This document shows positions 48,285-59,181 of a DNA stretch of 64,000 nucleotides, one piece after another. This DNA is from Monocercomonoides exilis. Taxonomy: Eukaryota > Preaxostyla > Oxymonadida > Polymastigidae. How positions within the stretch are numbered: position 1 is the first letter of the stretch; each line of letters starts with the position of its first letter. The position numbers were made by a program, and so were the translations under genes. Location: NCBI GenBank assembly GCA_001643675.2, contig LSRY02000014.1, positions 1,722,001 to 1,786,000 on the forward strand, read 5' to 3'. The notes beneath the pieces were generated by a model. That model was not told the DNA's origin. It searched no databases and saw only the letters and a program-made list of their open reading frames with translations.

Positions 48285-48808
48285 GAACAGAATCTCAGGA
48301 AGAGCTTGTTTTGATGAGGTGGCTCTATGCATTGAGGTGTTTCATTTTGGGATGCAAATTGTGGAGGGAAGAATACGTTGGGATTATCAGCAGCATTGCT
48401 CAGCTATCACGAGCGGCAAAGGATAATCACTTAAGAATTAGAAATTCATGCATTCGGATTTTTTATGAAACAGCAACAGGAAATAAATCAGCGAAAGTTG
48501 ATTTCTTGTTGAAAGGTGGAGCAGTTGATGCTGTTTGGGGGGAGCTTCATAAATCAGCAATGGATAACGAAATTGCAGCGAAAATCTTGAAATTTTTTAT
48601 GAATGTTTCAAAGAAATTGAAAGAAGAGGATAAAGAAGAAAAGGAGAAAGCAAAAAGAAAAGAAACAAAAATGGAATTATTTGAAAAGATGGAAGAAGAA
48701 GGGTACGAAGACATCATCACAAGCTTTTATAAAATATATGTTTATCTTAACAGAAAATATAATCATGAATTATCGTTGAATATTTCTGATTATCTTATGA
48801 ATGTTTGA
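47363..48808 (+). CDS. Lineage-specific ~440-residue family, paralogue B2
   Basis: Three exons, 47363-47396, 47459-47973 and 48041-48808, join in phase and give about 438 residues. Residues 1 to ~270 are identical to paralogue B. After GEER the sequence becomes GTESQEELVLMRWLYALR, where B has an unrelated-looking EGKERKEKWIILKWILA. The 3' half still belongs to the family (VDFLLKGGAVDAVWGELHKS, then KMELFEKMEEEGYEDIITSF, ending SLNISDYLMNV). The start was chosen at the ATG that gives SAKDRF before the splice; an upstream in-frame ATG at 47327 would add 12 residues. It is a mosaic of a shared 5' part and a private 3' part. The function is unknown. Confidence 0.78.
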
Positions 48809-49048
48809 GGAAGTTCTTTTCACATGATTTAGAATGTCAAAAATCAGAAGAACTGTGAACCACAAACCAGTTTTCCTAATTCTCCATTGTTTTGTATTGA
48901 AATTTTCATATTAGAAACTACAAAAGTTTTCTATTGATGAATTTTTATTTTATTTGATTGTTTTTTCAAAGTTGTGATTTTTTTCTTTTCACAACACAAA
49001 CAGAAAAACTCAAAAAACTTGATTCTTTTTCAATCGGTTTCTTCTTTT

Positions 49049-49101
<53 letters not shown>

Positions 49102-49277
49102 TTCTTCTTCTTCTTCTTCTTCTTCTTCTTTGCAGCTGTTGCTTCACTTCATTTTGATGAAGCAGGATAAAAAACACTGTTCAGCAAACATATGAAAATT
49201 AATTTTTGTTCCGTTTTGTGAAATGATAAAAAAAGAGAAAATAGAAAATAAAGAGTAACAAAATTCATTTCATTTTC
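48809..49277. other. Intergenic with (CTTT)n and (CTT)n microsatellites
   Basis: The 3' ends of B2 (plus) and D (minus) converge here. A CTTT run at about 49050-49100 passes into a CTT run at 49099-49130. Ser/Phe-rich ORFs over it are by-products. Confidence 0.8.
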
Positions 49278-50651
49278 TCAAACATTCGTAAAATATTTTG
49301 AAATATTATGTGGTAATCCACAGCCATATTTATCGTTTGAAAAGTCAAATATAACACAGAGGCTTGCAATGAAATCTTCGTATCCTTCTTCTTCCATCTT
49401 TTCAAAAACCTTCCTTTTCGTTGTCTTTCTTTCCTCTTCTTCCATCTCATAATCCTCCACTTTTTTCAATCTTCTTGAAATCAAACAAAAAAACTCCAAG
49501 CAATCATATGAAATTTGGTCATCCACTGTTGATTGATGAATTCCCTCAAAAACAGCACCAATTGCTCCGCCTTTCATCAAGTCATCAACTTTCACATATC
49601 GATTACTTGCTGCGTTTCTAAAGGAATTGATGCATTCATAACCAATATCTCTGTAATTATCTCTTGATGCTCGAAATAGCTGAGCAACGCTGCTCAAAAG
49701 TCCAGCAAATTCCTCGTTCCAAGATGTATGATAGAGAAAATATGTATTTAATAACTCGAACCATCTCAAAATTTTATCTATCTCTTTTCTTTCTCTTTCT
49801 CTTTTCTCTTCTTTTTTTCTCTTCCATTCCACGCATCTTGACAGTTCTTCCAATTCTCTTGCTGCCTCTCTTCCAAAATGCAGTTCATTCACAACAATAT
49901 CTTCCAAAAATCTGTTGCAGAGTAATCTGTTGATCAAAAACAGCCAAGCTGATTGACAGGCAAGTTTTGTTAGATTTCTGTGTTCCTGATGATATTTGAT
50001 AATTTCTTTGATTTTATTCGTTGACAATTCTCTTTTCACTTCCTATACAAAAAATAAGAAAAAATTAATAAATCAAAAATGAAAAAGAAGCGCTCAAACA
50101 TAAAATACTGGAATGTTGCTCAACGCCAACAAAGCCATTTCCACTTCTTTTCGAGTCTCCTCGCTTTCCTCTTTTTTCAACGCAACTTCCAGAAGGCAGG
50201 GCACACAAATTGAAAACAACTTCGAAGATGGAACTCCGTTGTAAAACAAAAGATAGCATTCACAAAGATCAATCAAAAGTCTTTCGTTTTTCCCTTCTTT
50301 TTTCTCTTCTTCTTCAATGATCATTTCCTGAAATCGATCACTCAAAAAAGAATAATTAAATGCATAATCAAAAATGCATCTCAGCATTTGGCAATATCCA
50401 ACATGCTTTAGCAGCCAAGTGGCATTTCTCATCGAAAGTTTCTTTTCGTCAATCATTTTGTCCATTTTGTTGAATGTTTCTTTGTTGAAAATTGATTTGA
50501 ATTCTTCTTTATCCATTTCATCAATCATTTCATTCATTTCTTCAATTTTCTGTTTCTGTTCAGCTTCAGTGAATTGTTCCAACTGTAAGAGTTTCTCTAA
50601 AAAAGGTGAAAAATCATAAGAGAAAAAACGCACATTTGTTGATTTAACCAT
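49278..50651 (-). CDS. Lineage-specific ~440-residue family, paralogue D
   Basis: Two exons, 50100-50651 and 49278-50042, join in phase 0 (donor GTTTGA, acceptor TATAG) to give about 438 residues, the same length as B2. Family blocks: AEQKQKIEEMNEMIDEMD, MRNATWLLKHVGYCQML, LLIDLCECYLLF, TRKEVEMALLALSNI, HRNLTKLACQSAWLFLINRL, LHFGREAARELEELSRC, VDDLMKGGAIGAVFEGIHQ and KVFEKMEEEGYEDFIASL. The ATG at 50651 is in frame, and its product aligns without the small first exon found in B and B2, so an intron difference or a missed exon is possible. It converges with B2. Confidence 0.78.
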
Positions 50652-52770
50652 TCATTTCTTATAAAATTTTGGCAAACCCAGAAACATTTGTATTTTTGAA
50701 GGTGACTGTGAAATCGTAAAATTTTTTCAAAACAGTTAATAAATTCATTTTCAGAATTGCCACGTAATATTCGCATAAATAGAATTAAAAACATCAAATC
50801 AAATATCTAATAAAGCTGAAGTCCAAACCTCTTTTGCCATCATGATTTTGACCTTTAATCAAGCAAATCAATGAAACAAAATTATCTTGTTTTTGTCAAA
50901 ATAAATAAGGGTTCAGATCTATAATTTTATAAATGAAGATTTTTTTTGGAGCTTTGCGACAGCATGAGCTTGTTTGAGCGCTCAGATGCATAGTTTCAGA
51001 TGCACCCATGCGAGTTATTGCACGGCAGAAGAACAGGTACTTTTCTTGCAGATGAAGGAGCGAGTGGCTGTTTGCATCGATTGCATTTGAAAAGTGAATT
51101 AGTGGGGGGAAGTTGCATGAAATTTGAACGCGGTAGAAAATTGCAAAACATATGATGCAACATCTGCTGCAATATTTTGAAAGAGAAAAACTCAAGAAAG
51201 ATACAAAATAAGCGAGCAGAATACTTAAGAAGGATTGAATTGAACCGCTTGTTCATTTCGAGGGAAAGTGCAGTGCACTTGGCATATCATTTGAGCAGGA
51301 TTTGTTTTGGGTGATTTTTTTTATTGGGAGGTTGAGCTTTGTTTAAAAGGAAAGGAAATTGAGGAGTTGGACAATGGAGGAAGCGAACAGAGAGAAACAC
51401 TCAGCTGGTTTTAACAGCAATCTCTTTTGAATTTTGCACGAATCCTACTAGAAAGCCGTCAGCAAAGACTTGACGTTGAATAAGACTTTGAAAAGGAGTA
51501 AATTTGGAGAATATATATTTTCATCAGATATCACAGCAAACTTCGCAATGGATTCTAAGAACAAGAAAACCAGTTTGGTTGTTATTACCAATCCATTAGA
51601 GATGGGAAAATATTTTAATACCAAAAAGATGGTTTGACTTTTTAATTTCATTCATTTTTCTTTCAAGGTGTTCTTTGAATGAATACAGATTGATCACGAA
51701 CAGGAATGCCACAAAGAGAGAGAAGCTCTGGAATCCTTTGCAAAAGAACCAGATGTTTCATAAATTTGTCTGTATGTGTTTCATTCAACAATAACATTTG
51801 TGACTTCCGCCATCTGTTTTTCATGCTGCATAACCTGATAATGCTTGGCATGAGCTTGAAAGATAAATGCAGTTTATTCGGCTTATTTGTTGAGGGTATT
51901 GGGCAGAGACGGCTCGTTTATCGGAGCTGATGAGCTGGAAGGGCATTCGCATTCAGAACACATTCAGTTATTTCTATCACCCAACATGACTTGGAAAAAC
52001 TGGTATCTTCTATTTTTCTTCACCTTCTTCTTCACCTTCTTCCTCACCTTTCTTATCTTTCTCAACAGTCTCAATTCAATAAAGGATGTTCATCGCCACA
52101 ATCGATTCATCAATCACATAATCATAAAATTCTTCATTTTCTTCTCCTCGCATTTGAAGAAGTTGACTTCGATGGCAATAATTTCAATCATCAATGTCTT
52201 CTTCTCTGCCAATATCCTCATCACACATGAAGTTCACTTGAATTGTTGACAGCATTGGACAAACACAATTATCCTTTTTCTGAGGGAAAAGCTGTTCAAC
52301 CACACAAAGGCATTCGATGATTTGTGGGCTTCCTTCTTCATCTGTTTGTATCTCTCTCTCTTTCACACATTTTGTGATGAAGATTGTTTATTTTATCTGA
52401 AATCAACTCATCGGATGATATATTTTATTTAATCAACCTCGCTCAAATCATCATCAACATCTTTATTAAAAGGATTAAATTCGTTTCACAATCCTCAATT
52501 GCTCCACCTTCATATCCCTCATTATCTTCTGCTTCCTCTTCTTCTACACCTTCTTCATCTTCTTCAACGTACTCTTTGTTGGATTTCTTCTCACTGCCTG
52601 CCAATCCAAACCATCGATCTTCAAATGCATTTATTCCGTTCGATTCGACAGAGCGGGAAAATTGAACCGAAAATTGTTCCATTTCCTTTCCTTCAACTCA
52701 GATGATCAATCGTTGAATTAGCCTTCGTTTCATGTTTCATTCACGATTCCGAAGATAAAAAAAAGCCATC
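50652..52770. other. No intact gene; short coding-like pieces
   Basis: ORFs below 125 codons lie on both strands. A plus-strand hydrophobic run (about 51990-52080, TFFFTFFLTFLIFL type) and a segment with DFFSLPANPNHRSSNAF near 52590 look protein-like, but frames are broken and I recognise no family. These are probably remnants. Confidence 0.35.
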
Positions 52771-52893
52771 TGTGCAAATTCATTTTCTTCTTCTTCTTCC
52801 AAACAAAATCAAAATCAAACTCAAACTCAAACTCAAGCTTCAAACACATCATCATCGTCTTCTTCTTCTTTTTCTTCTTTTCTTTTCTCACTC

Positions 52894-52895
<2 letters not shown>

Positions 52896-52924
<29 letters not shown>

Positions 52925-53407
52925 CTTCTTCTTCTTCTTCTTCTTCTTCTTCTTCTTCTTCTTCTTCTTCTTCTTCTTCTTCTTCTTCTTCTTCTTCTTC
53001 TTCTTCTTCATCTTTTTCTTTTTCTTCTTCATCTTTTTCTTTTTCTTCTTCTTCTTCTTCTTCTTCTTCATCTTTTTCTTCTTCTTCTTCTTCTTCTTCT
53101 TCTTCTTCTTCTTCTTCTTCTTCTTCTTCTTCATCTTTTTCTTCTTCTTCTTCTTCTTCTTCTTCTTCTTCTTCTTCTTCTTCTTCTTCTTCTTCTTCTT
53201 CTTCTTCTTCTTCTTTATCTTCTTCTTCTTCTTCTTTTTCTTCTTCTTCTTCTTCTTCTTCATCTTTTTCTTCTTCTTCTTCTTCTTCTTCTTCTTCTTC
53301 TTCTTCTTCTTCTTCTTCTTCTTCTTCTTCTTCTTCTTCTTCTTCTTCTTCTTCTTCTTCTTCTTCTTCTTCTTCTTCTTCATCTTTTTCTTCTTCTTCT
53401 TCTTCTT
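52896..53407 (+). repeat. Giant TTC (GAA) trinucleotide tract, about 510 bp
   Basis: TTC units run almost unbroken, with about ten interruptions of the types TCATCTTTTTC and TTTATC. All three plus-strand frames (poly-Ser, poly-Leu, poly-Phe) and two minus-strand frames (poly-Glu, poly-Lys) stay open through the tract. The long leucine-rich and Lys- or Glu-rich ORFs over it are artefacts. Just upstream a Ser-frame reads SKQNQNQTQTQTQASNTSSS, so the tract may have grown from a serine codon run in a now-broken gene. Confidence 0.95.
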
Positions 53408-53439
53408 TCTTTCTTTTATTCATCTTTTTCTTTTCATTT

Positions 53440-54626
53440 TACATTTTACACTTCTATTAATACCTCAAACACATCATTATCTTCCACTGGTAACGAAATA
53501 AGTTCATTGAAACCTTCTCATTTGGAGAAATACAACAAACAGCTTCTATTATTCAGGAAGACATATTTTGCACATTTCACCTCCCTTCATTATCATCATC
53601 TTCTTCTTTTCATTCTTTGATGGAAATATTATTTGCCTTTTGACAGCCAAAAGCCAAAAATCCCTTTCTTACGCTCGAAGAAATACAATGTATCTCATTT
53701 TGAATGATCTTCTTGGTATTTCATTGTTTCCGAATCTGCCTCCTCTTCTCTTATGTTCAGTTGTTCTTTTATGTTTTCAAATTTTAATTTTATTTTATAA
53801 ATTTTTTATTTTTTTTGTAAAGAGAAATGTCTCTTTCCAGTTTGGGTGAAGGCTTCTTCTCCCCCGACTGCCTAGATTGCCTGAGGCAGTGCTTGTGTTT
53901 ATATATTGTTGTGGCTTCTCTCGTTTCATTCGCTCTGCCATTCTTTCGTATTGAACGAGGTGTTCTTGAAAAGGAAAGGTGAAACTTATCTTTCCTTTTT
54001 TCATATATATTTTTATTTCGAGCGTTTCACTGCTGAAACAAAAAAGAGTGAACTTTCATTTTTCCAAATTAAACAAATCCACTTCAAAAAACTTGTGTAA
54101 AAAAGATGATGCAAATTCCAGTGATTCTTTTTTTGAAATATGAATAATCCTTATTGGAGAAGATATCGTTGAAATGATGATCTTCTTTGTGAAGTTCATA
54201 TAAAGTGAAACAAAACAGTTTTTTATTCAAAAAAATAAATATCAAAAAACATGGAAATATCTCTATAAAACTTTTGAATAGTCAGCAGCACCAAAATATT
54301 TGTGAGAGTTTTTTTATTAAAAATCCAAAAATATTCATTATTGTTGATTCTCAAGTTATGAAAAACATTGAAATGATTGATTTCTTGTTCATGAGAGATT
54401 TTATGAAATCATTTGAGCGAGACTTTTGGTTAATTGACATGTTATCGAACACGACAAAATGACGATTTTAGAAGTTATCTCATTCGTAATGCAGCTTTAT
54501 TGTCTATTTTTGTGAATTAAATAGTGCCGGAAAATATCTGAAAATGAATTTATATTTTTCTTAAAAAAATATGAATATATGTGATATTATTATTTTCAAA
54601 AAAGTCAAAAAATAAAAAAACATAAT
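53440..54626. other. Intergenic, AT-rich
   Basis: No gene is supported. Near 53500-53700 a few protein-like words remain (NPFLTLEEIQC near 53660) but the frames are broken. Confidence 0.45.
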
Positions 54627-55178
54627 TTATTCATCATCCGTCCATTCCGATGTGTTAGCTCCATCAGTAACACTAAGGCTGCTTCTCTTATCATCGGATT
54701 CCTTTAATGAAAATTCAATATTTACATTATCATTCATATTTGGAATGGATTCATCTTTGTTTCCAGTTTCCTCTTCTTCTTCCATTTCTTTTTTTTTCCA
54801 ATAAATTATTACACATATCACTTCTTCAAACGGAATTAAGAGTGTGTTTTTTGCAATCAAAAAAGCCAAATAATCTCTCAGATATCTCTCTTTAACTCTA
54901 TGTTTGTGGAAAAGCCCTCTAAAATGCATCCACATTCCTTCAATGGTATTTGTATAAGCACCAGCAAGAGAATCCACATAATGTCTTTTATGACAAACTG
55001 TCTTATGAATGTTGTAACTTGTCCCCAAAGAAGAATATGCCTTCCACTCTTCATTCATTATTGTTGTCCCCTGAAGAATGTGAGATTTGATGAGAGGAAC
55101 AAGAGTGTTAGCAGAACGATCAGATGAAACAAAAATCAATCGCTTTTTTATTTTGTGAGGTGTCATCCGTTCTTTCAA
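54627..55178 (-). mobile_element. Merlin/ISXO2-type DDE transposase, partial
   Basis: A 183-codon minus-strand ORF matches the C-terminal catalytic half of ISXO2-like (Merlin/IS1016) transposases: FVSSDRSANTLVPLI, then GTTIMNEEWKAYSSLG, then HKRHYVDSLAGAYTNTIEGM, then W-x5-GL. The Glu of the DDE triad is in TIEGMW. The second Asp, normally in a T/S-D-E/G-W motif, is Asn here (MNEEW). The first Asp would lie upstream. The minus-strand frame at 55247-55510 (RIIFIDHITVVDRSF) and the open stretch between could be its diverged N-terminal part. An acidic tail (WTDDE end) follows the catalytic region. I could not find terminal inverted repeats. It is either a dead element or a host-adopted derivative; transposition activity is unlikely. 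Confidence 0.72.
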
Positions 55179-55895
55179 TTGAGCAGAAGATCCATATTTG
55201 TTTTTTTCTTCTCCCTCTTTAATATTTTCTTTTTCTCCACACGCATTTATCTTTCTCCACTATCTTTCATTCCCCACATATCACCATTGGATTCTTGTAT
55301 ATTAGATCCACACAGGCACATCTTAATACACTTCTTCAATAGCCCACAACCGCATAATGAACTCCTGCCATTAGACGAATACACTTTGCTGAAACTCCGA
55401 TCCACAACAGTTATATGATCAATAAAAATTATCCTATTCCGATCTTCGATTATGTTAATGTTGTCTCTTTGAACACTGATCTTTTTGCTCCAAACTTTCA
55501 GCAGGTTCAATAGTGTAAATTCTCTCCATCATTTTCCATTTTAAACTCTTTTCTGTGAATTCTGTTCTTCGGATGCTTTTCTCTCAGAACTTTTTTGAAA
55601 AACCAATCCCAAGCTCGATCTTTGTCTAAAAACGTGGTTTTCTTGTAAAAAGCCGAATATTTTTTTTCTCAGGAGCTGCAATTTCTCGAAAATGTTTTTT
55701 GTTAAAACCCATTTTCATTAAATTCATCCATTTTTTGATTTTTCCTCCGATGAATAAAACTCGTTTCAGCACTTCACAATATCAAAATAATATCCTTAAA
55801 AATGATAATAAATCATGTGGAATTAAAAAAAATCTTGTTTTTAGCATGTCAGGTTCAATGATATTATGCAGACTTTTTACATTTGCATTTCTTCG
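55179..55895 (-). pseudogene. Diverged 5' part of the Merlin-type transposase region
   Basis: The ORF at 55247-55510 contains a Cys-rich stretch (LCGCGLLKKCIKMCLCG) that could be a zinc-binding N-terminus, as in Merlin proteins. The sequence between it and the catalytic ORF is open for only part of the way. Splicing or a frameshift would be needed. Assignment to the transposon is by position and not by a clear match. Confidence 0.3.
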
Positions 55896-56142
55896 AAAAG
55901 ATTAAAAATAAACAAGATGGACAGATGATCAGCGTGAAAGACGAGTTGAACAAAGATATGCTGGGAAATTTGATGAAAAGAGTCGATATCAAGAAAAACG
56001 AAAATATTATTGAAAAGAAGGAAATAGAATCAGAAAACTCGATTTTGTTAACGTAGCGTTGAAGCTTTTGATAAGTGTTGAATGGAGCAGGAAATGCAGG
56101 TTGGAATTCTTTGTTGTGGGAAAAACGAAAATATGCAACAAT

Positions 56143-56175
<33 letters not shown>

Positions 56176-57170
56176 AAAGAAAAGGATGAAAGGCTAATGA
56201 TTAACATGACAGAATGTCATCTGTTGTTGGCTGAGTTTGAAAAAAAATAAATTTTCAATTGGAGATGTTTGCATAATCAACAAATAATTGTGCTGAAGAA
56301 AGAAGAAATCAAAGAGATGCAAAAAGAAGTGGAAATGACTTTTTTGGACGAAAGTCGTGTCTATAGTTCTCAGTCTGTATTTATTCTGATTGTTTTTGTC
56401 ATTTGCTGGAAATAGAAAAAGAAGTGTTTTTTGACGAGGTGTTTGAAACAATTTGGGATCATAAGAATATCGAAATATTACACGACTTTCATATCATTCA
56501 TGTTTTGGATTTTCACGAGCAGAATTTGCTTTGAAAGAATGGAGGAGAGTGAGATTGTGAAAGAGCAACATTTTTGGAGAGAAGCAATAGGAGAAAAAGA
56601 AGAGTTGGAAAAGCATATGTGTAGAGAGAAAGCCAAGCATACGTGAAGGAAGCAAAGGCTCAAGTGTCATCAGGAGGTGATGCTTCACGATTTGGCGATT
56701 GTTCAAATAGTTTGATGAATTTGTGCTGATGAGAAACAGGAGTTGGTTCGAGGAATGAAGAGACTGGATTTTGTTGTGACAACCGTCTGCATTCTGTTGT
56801 AACACACTATCCTCAGAGTTGTTGATGGAGCAACAGAATGAGAAATTCTACGCACGGTGTGTTTGATGCAAATTGGAGCATTTGATATTGTTTTGCAGGT
56901 AATAAGTGGAGCAGCACTGGGCCAAAATTTCGCAGTGGTGTGCATGCAGATTATGACTTTGTTATTTCAGAGGCTTGCAAAAACGATGGACAAGGAATTT
57001 CATATGGTGGAGTGGGCTGCGTTGAAAAGAGAACGATTAAAAATGATTGAGGAAGAAGAATGCGAAGATGTCATGCTGTGATTCCACCAATCACTGAAAC
57101 ATCCGACTAAAACGAACTCCAAATTGGAAAAGTCCACTTTCTTCACCAATTATTTTGGCACTCACAAGAA
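55896..57170 (+). pseudogene. Relic of the ~440-residue family, paralogue E
   Basis: Family blocks occur in order but in shifting frames: ELNKDMLGNLMKRVD then ESENSILLT (55950-56055), KDERLMINMTECHLLL (56182-56230), KEMQKEVEMTFLDESRVYS (56308-56365), KEQHFWREAIGEKEELEKHM (56560-56620), GAFDIVLQ (56876-56900), LKRERLKMIEEEECEDVML (57022-57078). They match LFNKMDKMIDE, LLIDLCECYLL, QKEVEMALLALSNI, LHFAREA.ELEEL and FEKMEEEGYED of the intact copies. Several stops and frameshifts separate them. A pure A run replaces the K/E-rich coding stretch at 56144-56174. Confidence 0.72.
56144..56174 (+). repeat. Poly(A) tract inside relic E
   Basis: About 31 consecutive A, placed where intact paralogues encode a run of E and K codons (EEEEE..KKEEK). 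It probably expanded by slippage after the gene lost function. Confidence 0.9.
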
Positions 57171-59181
57171 ATCATCAACTTTTTCGCTTCATGCTTATTT
57201 GAGAATTATCTTTGCCAAATCAACAGACAACAAAGAAAAAAACAGAAATATTTTTTTTTGAGAGATTTTCTGTTTCAGCTCTGAAGAACTGAACAAATGG
57301 GGAAAAAGATATATTTGTTCAGAATACATTAAAAGAAAAGCCAACATCAAACACTGTTGTTGATAACCGAACACAAAGAAAAAGAAAAGAGAAGACAATT
57401 TAAACAAAAAAATATTGCTCTTGGAGAGATATTTGGATTCAGATGAAGGACTATTCTCAGCATTTCTATTGTATCATTGCCACCAAAAAAGAGATATCAT
57501 GAGTCAGCTTTGGTTCAAGTTAATGTTTAACTAAAAAGACCATGATGAGTCCATCCATGAATAAAACTTTCCCTCTCCCTTGAATTTATGGCTCGATGTG
57601 AAGATGAGATGAAATCCCTCAGATATTGTTTCTTTCTCATTCGATAAAAAGAAACAAACATTTTCTTTTGAAGTTTCTCCTCAACAAAAAGAAGATAAAA
57701 TGGAAATATTCCATCAAATAAAAAACAGTTTGAAAACTCTTTGAAGCGAAAAACAGAAGAAAATATATGAAAAAGAAAAGGAAATGAAGGAAAAAGTTGA
57801 AGTCGATACATAACAGTTATTTGTGTTTGGGGCAAAAAGAAGAAAACCGAAATGGAAAAATAAGTTTATATATTTTGTTCTCAAACATTTAAAAAAATTA
57901 CGATAGTTTCATCAGCTCATTGTTTGAGCTATCTTTGCAATTTCCATGTTGAGATGATCCTGTTTGAGTTTTAAATATTTCAAAATGTTTGAAAAAAATA
58001 TTTATGGAACATTGAATATTCCATTGTGGAACACAAGATATTCAACAGAACAAGAACAAAAAATATAATTTATTATCATTATCTAAAAAATTTCGAAATT
58101 TAAATTTTCCAATGAAAATAACACATCATAAAATTTATTATAATTTTTAAATAATTTCTCTCTTTATTTTTTATTCATTATCGTGTTTATGCATTTCTTT
58201 TTGTTTTCATTGGAGATTTGAGAATGCAAGGATGGGTCATGATCTTTTTATTTCACGAATAAAACGATAGAGAGCAGGGTAACAACAAAGAAAAATGCCA
58301 CAAATGATTGAAGAATAATTATACTATATTGTTTACGTGCTCCTAAAAGTTATATAATCTGAATGATTTGTCGGAATGATTATCAATTGTTTTTGATGCC
58401 AACGAATTTTGGAAATAAGATTTGAGCAGTCTATCAACCATATGCATCTATTCTGAGAGTTTTATCAGGAGGATGACTGAAACGACATTTAAACTCTTTG
58501 TGGCAGGGCAATCTGAAGCAAGACTTTTTCAATAATTCTGCGATTTCTCGGATTCAAGCAACATTCAGCAACCGAAATGGAATAGAACCTTCATAATATT
58601 GTATTTTCTCAAAATATTGCTTTCTGCTATTTTTTTGATGGGCAGAGGGATTGGCAACAACGAATGAATCATTTGTGAATTTATGATGCCAGCTCAGCAA
58701 AATATGAAGTTGGAAATGACATTTGGCTCGACAGAGAACATGGCCATTGGAACATGGATTTTGGGGGAATTAACAAGGAAAAATGATTGAGAGCATTTGC
58801 AAAAAGAAGATTTCTTTCAAATGGAAAACAGCAAAACTCGTCATTGATCTGAAAGAAAGAAGAAAATTTCGCAGTCGATGGGGGAATGCTGTTGATATTC
58901 TGTGGAAATGATAATATTTCTTCGAAAATGACAAAGTCTCATCTGAAATGTTTGGAATCATATTTTGTATTTTTTTTTGAATTTTTTGAGTGAAAAATCA
59001 ATTTGTATGCTTGACATTTATTATTTTTGCGCATGGAATTATTTGAGGCTATTTTGAGAATTTGAAGAAAAAAATTGTATATCATGATGATGAAATGAAG
59101 AATAATATGGGCTATGTTGTTTTTTTGATTTTTCACTACACGTTCTTATCTGGCACAAGGAGCGAGTTACACAGCAACAGA
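57171..59181. other. No intact gene; possible further relics
   Basis: Short ORFs only. Around 58640-58930 pieces such as KRRKFRSRWGNAVDILWK faintly recall the GGAIDAV region of the ~440-residue family, but not enough to call. The last ~100 bases are AT-rich and should hold the promoter of the gene at 59182. Confidence 0.35.

Noticed and set aside
52772-53620. Long ORFs (poly-Leu/Ser on plus, poly-Glu and poly-Lys on minus) through the TTC tract
   Set aside because: A pure trinucleotide repeat leaves most frames open. Length here reflects repeat size, not coding selection.
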